DNA from: Syntrophomonas sp. UBA5432
GTDB taxonomy: Bacteria > Bacillota > Syntrophomonadia > Syntrophomonadales > Syntrophomonadaceae
Assembly (NCBI GenBank): GCA_002424365.1
Contig: DIRQ01000116.1
Coordinates: 19,822-28,255, forward strand
DNA: 8,434 nucleotides
Reading direction: 5' to 3'
This document shows, piece by piece, positions 4,489 to 8,434 of the stretch (its first letter is position 1; every line of letters begins with the position of its first letter). The translations under genes were made by a program, and so were the position numbers. The notes beneath the pieces are model-generated. The model had not been told where the DNA came from. It ran no database searches and worked only from the letters and a program-made list of their open reading frames with translations.

Positions 4489-6768
4489 TTACAATAAGTT
4501 CTGCAGCACCTCACTTAAATCCTTAATTCCATAGGGTTTTTTTATAAAGGCAGCAAAACCCATTTTATAATAACTGACTGACTGTTCGGTAGAATATCCG
4601 CTACTGGCTATTAATAGGGCTTCGGGGTCCAGGGCTAATAGCGATTGTACGACCTCACTTCCACCCATACCACCCTGAACCCTCCAATCCATAATCACAG
4701 CCACATACTTTGTATCTGATTGTAAAGCATTGCTGTAAAGTTCAATGAGCTCTTTGCCATCTGAAGCCAGTTCTACTTCATAACCTAGAGAGAGCAGCAT
4801 ATCTTTCAAAACCCGGCGTACTAGTTCATCATCATCCATAACTAGTATTCTGCCCTGTCCTTTCATCGGCAGCATAGAGTCAGCATCTTTATTTTCCTGT
4901 TGCTGTTCACTGGCCGGGAGATAAACATAGAAAACTGTCCCCTCTCCTACGCGGGAATTATAAGTTAAGTAGCCACCATGTTTGTGGATAATTGACTGCG
5001 ATGTGGCCAGACCCAGTCCGCTTCCGTTTTCTTTTGTGGTAAAGTAGGGATCAAATATGCGGGAATAGTATTTTTCTGGTATACCTTTACCCTGATCAGC
5101 TATAGAAAACATTACATACTTTCCAGCAGCCAATGGAATTTTATCATTCGGATTATTAATATGTACATTTTCTGCCGATATACGAATAGTACCTCCATGA
5201 GGCATTGCCTGGATGGCATTTATGACCAGATTATTCAGCACCTGGCTAATTCGCCCTTCATCAATCTCTACGTTCCAGAGCTGTTCAGGAATAACAAACT
5301 CACAGCTTACGTTTGAGCCACTGAGTGCAAAATTAACTGAATTACGCAGGAAGTTGGTAGTAGAAACCATCTTTTTTACAGGTTCCCCACCCCGGGAAAA
5401 AGTCAGTAACTGCTGAGCTAGGTCTCGGGCCTGGAGGGTGGCCTTTTCCGCTTCATAAAGAAACTCATCGCTACTATCTATTTCTACTGATATCATACGG
5501 GCCAGGCTTATATTTCCGGCTATAACCGTAAGTAGATTATTAAAATCGTGAGCCAGCCCACTGGCCAGGATTCCCAGGGATTCAAGTTTGGAAGCCTTAA
5601 TTAACTCTTCCTCAAAACGTTTTTTATCTGTAATATCTCGTATTACCCAAACCATCCCTTCTACATTACCTGTAGTATTTTGAATTGGGGAACCTATCGC
5701 GTCAATCAATCGCTCACTACCGTCTTTGGCTATAATCTTGTGGTTACTTAGTTCCATTACCGTGTCCCGGTTAATTATCTTTTCGTCAAAATCATCCCGT
5801 ACAGGGACTTGTAAAAAATCCTGAATATTTTTTCCTAGTAAATCGATACTATCAGCACCTACTATATTAGCTGCCGCTTCATTACTTAGGATAATAGTCC
5901 CATCCAGACCAATGCTTACTACCCCTTCACCAATACTACTTAGAGTAATGTCCAGACGCTCTTTCTCTGCTGCCAGCTCAGTAGTCCGCTGTTTAACACG
6001 GTTTTCGAGTTCTTCATGAGCTTCTTTTAAATCAGCCATTAATTGCGCAATCTTTGATGCCATGCTGTTAAATTCCCTTACCAGCATACCTAGTTCATCT
6101 TGTCTCTCTTCAATATTAATCTCATCATAATTACCACTTTTCACCCTTCTTATAGCATCAACAGTTTCATTTAGTGGATGAATGATATCTCGATATAATT
6201 TTCTGACGGCAAAGTAAAATATTAAGAGCAGGACTGCTCCGCATATGAAAAAGACCAGATAATGGCAACTGGCCATCTGTTCCAAGTAGTCCATGGAGAC
6301 CCCTATATTAATCGCTCCGATATGATTGCCATCTTTATCATAGTTGGGGATTAGTATATCGATAGTTTTTTTGCCTTGGTAGCTGGAATCAAGCTGGTCA
6401 CTATCACGAGTGTAAATCTGCTGCAGGCTCTTTCCATATCGTGCACAGGATAAAGTACCGGCATCATTAAAAACCATATCTACTCGGTCAGGGTCACTAT
6501 GTACTACGGCTCTACCATCCCGGTCCAAAACCAGCAGATAACTTAACTGCGGGTCACGGTTTATCATATTATTAACCAGCTGTTGCATTTCCTCCTGGCT
6601 TAGCATAGGAGCAACCTTCTGCAAAGAATAAGCATGGCGCCAGGCCTTTTCAACAATGTCCTCCCTTTGCATAGGTATAGTTATAAAATTCATGGTTAGC
6701 AGGATTTCACCTGCTAGTACCACCGCCAATATAGCCATAATAAGATATAGTTTAGTTTTTATCTTCAT
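4489..6768 (-). CDS. Membrane hybrid histidine kinase (Cache-HAMP-PAS-HisKA-HATPase-REC)
   Basis: A 759-residue sensor kinase. Domains in order: membrane helix 1 (about 6-29); an extracellular Cache-like sensor (about 35-160) containing LVLDRDG and GAINIGVSMDY segments; membrane helix 2 (about 169-188); HAMP (about 189-240); coiled coil (240-270); PAS (about 272-380); a dimerisation domain with phospho-acceptor H407 in GLAHDFNNLL; a HATPase with N box NNLVINA (512-518), DQGKGI (558-563), FDPYFTTK (572-579) and GSGLGL (582-587); and a C-terminal receiver with acidic residues D645-D647, phospho-acceptor D694, S723 and K744. All catalytic residues are present. The usual proline after the receiver aspartate is glutamine here (DWRVQGGMGG). 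No response regulator or phosphotransfer protein lies nearby, so the receiver may store or dissipate phosphate, or pass it to a distant HPt protein. Start ATG at 6768 with AGGAAGGA upstream. It converges on the transporter operon. Confidence 0.95.
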   Translation of the reverse strand: MKIKTKLYLIMAILAVVLAGEILLTMNFITIPMQREDIVEKAWRHAYSLQKVAPMLSQEEMQQLVNNMINRDPQLSYLLVLDRDGRAVVHSDPDRVDMVFNDAGTLSCARYGKSLQQIYTRDSDQLDSSYQGKKTIDILIPNYDKDGNHIGAINIGVSMDYLEQMASCHYLVFFICGAVLLLIFYFAVRKLYRDIIHPLNETVDAIRRVKSGNYDEINIEERQDELGMLVREFNSMASKIAQLMADLKEAHEELENRVKQRTTELAAEKERLDITLSSIGEGVVSIGLDGTIILSNEAAANIVGADSIDLLGKNIQDFLQVPVRDDFDEKIINRDTVMELSNHKIIAKDGSERLIDAIGSPIQNTTGNVEGMVWVIRDITDKKRFEEELIKASKLESLGILASGLAHDFNNLLTVIAGNISLARMISVEIDSSDEFLYEAEKATLQARDLAQQLLTFSRGGEPVKKMVSTTNFLRNSVNFALSGSNVSCEFVIPEQLWNVEIDEGRISQVLNNLVINAIQAMPHGGTIRISAENVHINNPNDKIPLAAGKYVMFSIADQGKGIPEKYYSRIFDPYFTTKENGSGLGLATSQSIIHKHGGYLTYNSRVGEGTVFYVYLPASEQQQENKDADSMLPMKGQGRILVMDDDELVRRVLKDMLLSLGYEVELASDGKELIELYSNALQSDTKYVAVIMDWRVQGGMGGSEVVQSLLALDPEALLIASSGYSTEQSVSYYKMGFAAFIKKPYGIKDLSEVLQNLL

Positions 6769-6819
6769 AACGGTATCTTTTCCTTCCTGTGCAGTTAACC
6801 TAATTTAGTTTTGATTCTA

Positions 6820-7015
6820 CTACCATGGGATTTCTGAATACTGCTTAAAATCACCCGGTTTATAGATTACCTTTCCCCCATCAGCATATAGACCTTCCGG
6901 GTAGAGATTCAACTAAAATAGCCATAAACTCGGGTATCTTGACTAAATTACCGATTATCACATTCCATAATAATACGTTGAAATTCCAGACATAGACGGG
7001 ACGGGCTGTGAATAG
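6820..7015 (-). pseudogene. Possible frameshifted gene remnant between trmL and the kinase
   Basis: The 257-base gap holds two overlapping minus-strand open frames. One (7015 down to the stop at 6881-6883) reads on from LFTARPVYVWNFNVLLW and includes LVKIPEFMAILVESLPGR. The other (6912 down to the stop at 6820-6822) reads LNLYPEGLYADGGKVIYKPG and ends in QYSEIPW. They overlap by 32 bases in different frames, and the second has a TAG just before it. The second in particular looks like a real protein tail. I recognise neither. Alternatives are a structured leader RNA for the kinase (ACCCGG and CCGGGT can pair across it) or chance. Confidence 0.3.
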
Positions 7016-7025
7016 CTAATAAAAG

Positions 7026-7484
7026 CTACTTTAAATTCGGAAATTTATGCTGGCGCAAAACCTCGTAAACTATAATGGCAACCGAATTACTAAGATTTAA
7101 AGACCTTCCTATATCCAACATAGGAATCCTGATTTGCTGCCGGGGATAATGTTCCAGTATTTCCTGGGGTAGTCCCCGGGTCTCACAACCAAATACCACC
7201 ATATCGTGAAGCTGGTAATCTACTTCGCAATATTCAGTTTGAGCCTTGGTAGTAGCCAGGTAGATATTATTATTCCTATGGTTCTCCACTACCTCTTCAA
7301 AACTATCCCACACTTTAACCTCTACCTTATCCCAGTAGTCCAGCCCTGCCCTTTTAAGGTAGCGGTCATCAATGGAGAAACCCAACGGTTTTACCAGGTG
7401 CAATACAGATCGCGTAAGAGCACAGGTTCGAGCAATGTTACCTGTGTTTTGAGGTATTTCCGGGTTAACCAGTACGATATGCAA
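7026..7484 (-). CDS. trmL: tRNA (cytidine(34)-2'-O)-methyltransferase TrmL (SPOUT family)
   Basis: A 152-residue SPOUT methyltransferase that uses S-adenosylmethionine to 2'-O-methylate the wobble nucleotide 34 of leucine tRNAs; it works in the cytoplasm as a trefoil-knot dimer. The three SPOUT motifs are all visible: NPEIPQNTGNIART (7-20), FGCETRGLP (98-106) and IPMLDIGRSLNLSNSVA (120-136). Length is close to the roughly 155-160 residues usual for TrmL (YibK/CspR). The start is TTG at 7484, 9 bases after GGAGG; no ATG lies upstream in frame. FGCETRGLP has Cys where many homologues have Pro. It reads toward the kinase gene but 257 bases separate them, so they need not share a transcript. Confidence 0.95.
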   Translation of the reverse strand: MHIVLVNPEIPQNTGNIARTCALTRSVLHLVKPLGFSIDDRYLKRAGLDYWDKVEVKVWDSFEEVVENHRNNNIYLATTKAQTEYCEVDYQLHDMVVFGCETRGLPQEILEHYPRQQIRIPMLDIGRSLNLSNSVAIIVYEVLRQHKFPNLK

Positions 7485-7493
7485 AATGCTATA

Positions 7494-7498
7494 CCTCC
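7494..7498 (-). promoter_or_regulatory. Ribosome binding site deciding the TTG start of trmL
   Basis: On the minus strand GGAGG lies 9 bases before TTG 7484. This supports the non-ATG start; the codon after it (CAT ATC GT...) begins the conserved HIVLVNP strand. Confidence 0.8.
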
Positions 7499-7518
7499 AG
7501 ATTAGAAAATAAACCCTA

Positions 7519-7548
7519 ATAATATAGTTTTCTTATAAATAACGTCTA
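7519..7548 (-). promoter_or_regulatory. Candidate sigma-A promoter of trmL
   Basis: On the minus strand TAGACG (7548-7543, -35-like, 4 of 6 match) and TATTAT (7524-7519, -10-like, 5 of 6 match) are separated by 18 bases. The predicted start would be close to the trmL ribosome binding site. The region is AT-rich, so chance matches are likely. Confidence 0.35.
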
Positions 7549-7572
7549 ATTTGTAATTTGATAAATTGTTAA

Positions 7573-7673
7573 GAGTAAGGGGTCAGAAGTGAAGATACTC
7601 CACTTAGTCTTCCGTCCTTGCATTCCCTAAACTCCCAGGCAACCATAACCCCTCACCCCTTACTCCTCACTCT
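7573..7673. repeat. Inverted-repeat element with degenerate heptamer tandem repeats
   Basis: GAGTAAGGGGT (7573-7583) is inverted perfectly at ACCCCTTACTC (7655-7665), spanning about 93 bp. The right arm is part of a 7-bp tandem: ACCCCTC, ACCCCTT, ACTCCTC, ACTC (from 7648). It contains no gene. The form resembles small interspersed repeats found between genes in clostridial genomes; copy number elsewhere cannot be seen from this window. Confidence 0.45.
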
Positions 7674-7886
7674 ATCAAGTTCTAATCCAGAATTTATTTA
7701 CCCAACAACCATATTATTCAATGGCTATTTCAGCATTTATATTACTCCTATTATATAACTAAATAAGCCAACTATATAATACTTGAGCACAAATAAATCA
7801 ATTTAATAGTTTTCCTTGTCACATTTTGTTCTTAAATCTGGAAATAAATTGTTGTCCAATTTATACCTAACTGTAAGTAACATAAG
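7674..7886. other. AT-rich intergenic stretch before the SpoIID-like gene
   Basis: Together with 7485-7673 this makes a gene-free region of over 430 bases. It is very AT-rich. The only structure I see is an inverted repeat ATTATATA (7750-7757) with TATATAAT (7773-7780). I find no convincing sigma-A promoter for the SpoIID-like gene; a sporulation sigma factor promoter is possible but not demonstrable here. Confidence 0.4.
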
Positions 7887-7895
7887 AAAAGGAGG
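7887..7895 (+). promoter_or_regulatory. Strong Shine-Dalgarno sequence with no normal start after it
   Basis: AAAAGGAGG is a near-perfect ribosome binding site. At 7 bases distance (7903) comes ATA, not ATG, opening an 11-codon frame (ILSEKGKEQYI) whose TAA (7936-7938) overlaps the ATG of the SpoIID-like gene as TAATG. It may be a decayed leader peptide or a rare AUA start. Confidence 0.35.
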
Positions 7896-7937
7896 ACCGG
7901 AAATACTAAGCGAAAAAGGGAAGGAGCAATATATTTA

Positions 7938-8434
7938 ATGCCTAAAAGAAGATTTACTACGCTCTTAGTTTTACTGGTAATTAGCGCATTTATTTTTTCT
8001 CTATCCGGATGCCAGCAACCAGCCAAGAAACCTCCGGCCAAACCTGTAAAAATGTCGTCAGAAGTAAAAAAATACAGCAAGGAACCAAGCATAAGTCTCT
8101 ATCGTACTGCTACCGGAGCCAAACAACAGTTAAAAATGGAAGAGTACCTTAAGGGAGTTCTGGCAGCGGAAATGAATTCCAAGTTTCCCCTGGAAGCTCT
8201 TAAGGCCCAGGCTATAGTCGCCCGTACTATGACCCTGGCCTTACTGGAATATGAAAATGGTACCCGGGCCAAACATGGTACTGACGCCAGTGACAACCAT
8301 CTGGAATTCCAGCAGTACGATGAAAAAAAGATTACGGACAATATATCCCGGGCAGTTGATGAAACCAAAGGGCAAGTTCTAACTTACAAGGGTAAATTTG
8401 TTTACACCATGTTCCATTCTTTATCCAAAGATAA
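7938..8434 (+). CDS. SpoIID/LytB-domain lipoprotein (partial, cut by window end)
   Basis: The first 165 residues of a secreted lipoprotein with a SpoIID/LytB domain, a family that includes the peptidoglycan lytic transglycosylase SpoIID of engulfment and the amidase enhancer LytB. A basic N-terminus, hydrophobic segment (6-21) and lipobox LSGC (22-25) predict lipidation at C25, followed by a Pro/Lys-rich linker. The domain starts near 50: MEEYLKGVLAAEM (67-79) with E78 in the place of the SpoIID catalytic glutamate, FPLEALKAQAIVARTMTL (83-100), HGTDASDNHLEFQQY (113-127) and YTMFHSLSKD (156-165). The start is ATG 7938, with AAGGAG (7921-7926) 11 bases upstream. The predicted lipoprotein signal and short linker differ from the single-pass anchor of classical SpoIID, so I do not give it that name. 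The 3' end is outside the window. Confidence 0.9.
   Translation, partial: MPKRRFTTLLVLLVISAFIFSLSGCQQPAKKPPAKPVKMSSEVKKYSKEPSISLYRTATGAKQQLKMEEYLKGVLAAEMNSKFPLEALKAQAIVARTMTLALLEYENGTRAKHGTDASDNHLEFQQYDEKKITDNISRAVDETKGQVLTYKGKFVYTMFHSLSKD

Noticed and set aside
4489..6768. Hybrid kinase as partner of the sigma-54 regulator
   Set aside because: The regulator has GAF and PAS domains but no receiver domain to accept phosphate, and the genes are convergent and separate.
7206..7505. Plus-strand open frame of 99 codons over trmL
   Set aside because: It lies antisense to a clearly recognised trmL and has no protein-like motif or ribosome binding site.
7832..8368. Minus-strand open frames over the SpoIID-like gene and its leader
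   Set aside because: They are shadows of a plus-strand gene with an obvious lipobox and SpoIID motifs.

Overview
The window suggests a low-to-moderate GC Gram-positive, endospore-forming member of the Firmicutes, probably of the clostridial/syntrophic kind (Syntrophomonas- or Desulfotomaculum-like). The grounds are strong GGAGG-type ribosome binding sites, frequent GTG/TTG starts, an AcoR-like sigma-54 activator, a Cache-PAS hybrid kinase and a SpoIID/LytB-domain lipoprotein. The genus is inference; no rRNA or other marker gene is present.

Layout. (1) 137-2077 (+): a sigma-54 enhancer-binding regulator with GAF, PAS, AAA+ and Fis-type HTH domains. (2) 2153-2326 (+): a 57-residue zinc-ribbon membrane peptide, followed by a weak hairpin terminator. 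(3) 2327-2763: a long regulatory intergenic region with two 22-bp-spaced GGACACAATT repeats, palindromes that could be activator sites, a full-consensus sigma-54 promoter (2627-2642) and a G-rich leader with a 10-codon ORF. (4) 2764-4053 (+): an MFS transporter whose frame is broken by an amber codon in the first membrane helix (2845-2847). (5) 4063-4299 (+): a small two-helix membrane protein in the same frame as the transporter, followed by a strong terminator. (6) 4489-6768 (-): a membrane hybrid histidine kinase. (7) 7026-7484 (-): the tRNA methyltransferase TrmL. (8) 7485-7937: a divergent intergenic region with an inverted-repeat/heptamer element. (9) 7938-8434 (+): the start of a SpoIID/LytB-domain lipoprotein, cut by the window end.

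How the genes work together (inference). The regulator probably senses a small molecule through GAF/PAS and switches on the -24/-12 promoter driving the transporter and small membrane protein, forming a one-gene sensor plus uptake circuit. The amber codon means the transporter is a recent pseudogene, is read through, or carries a sequencing error. The hybrid kinase faces the other way and has no evident partner here; the regulator has no receiver domain, so the two are probably unrelated. TrmL and the SpoIID-like gene are ordinary neighbours.

The least explained parts are the amber-punctuated transporter frame, the protein-like but broken minus-strand frames on either side of the kinase gene (4351-4443 and 6820-7015), and the cryptic leader before the SpoIID-like gene. 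I see no rRNA, tRNA, CRISPR array or intact mobile element.
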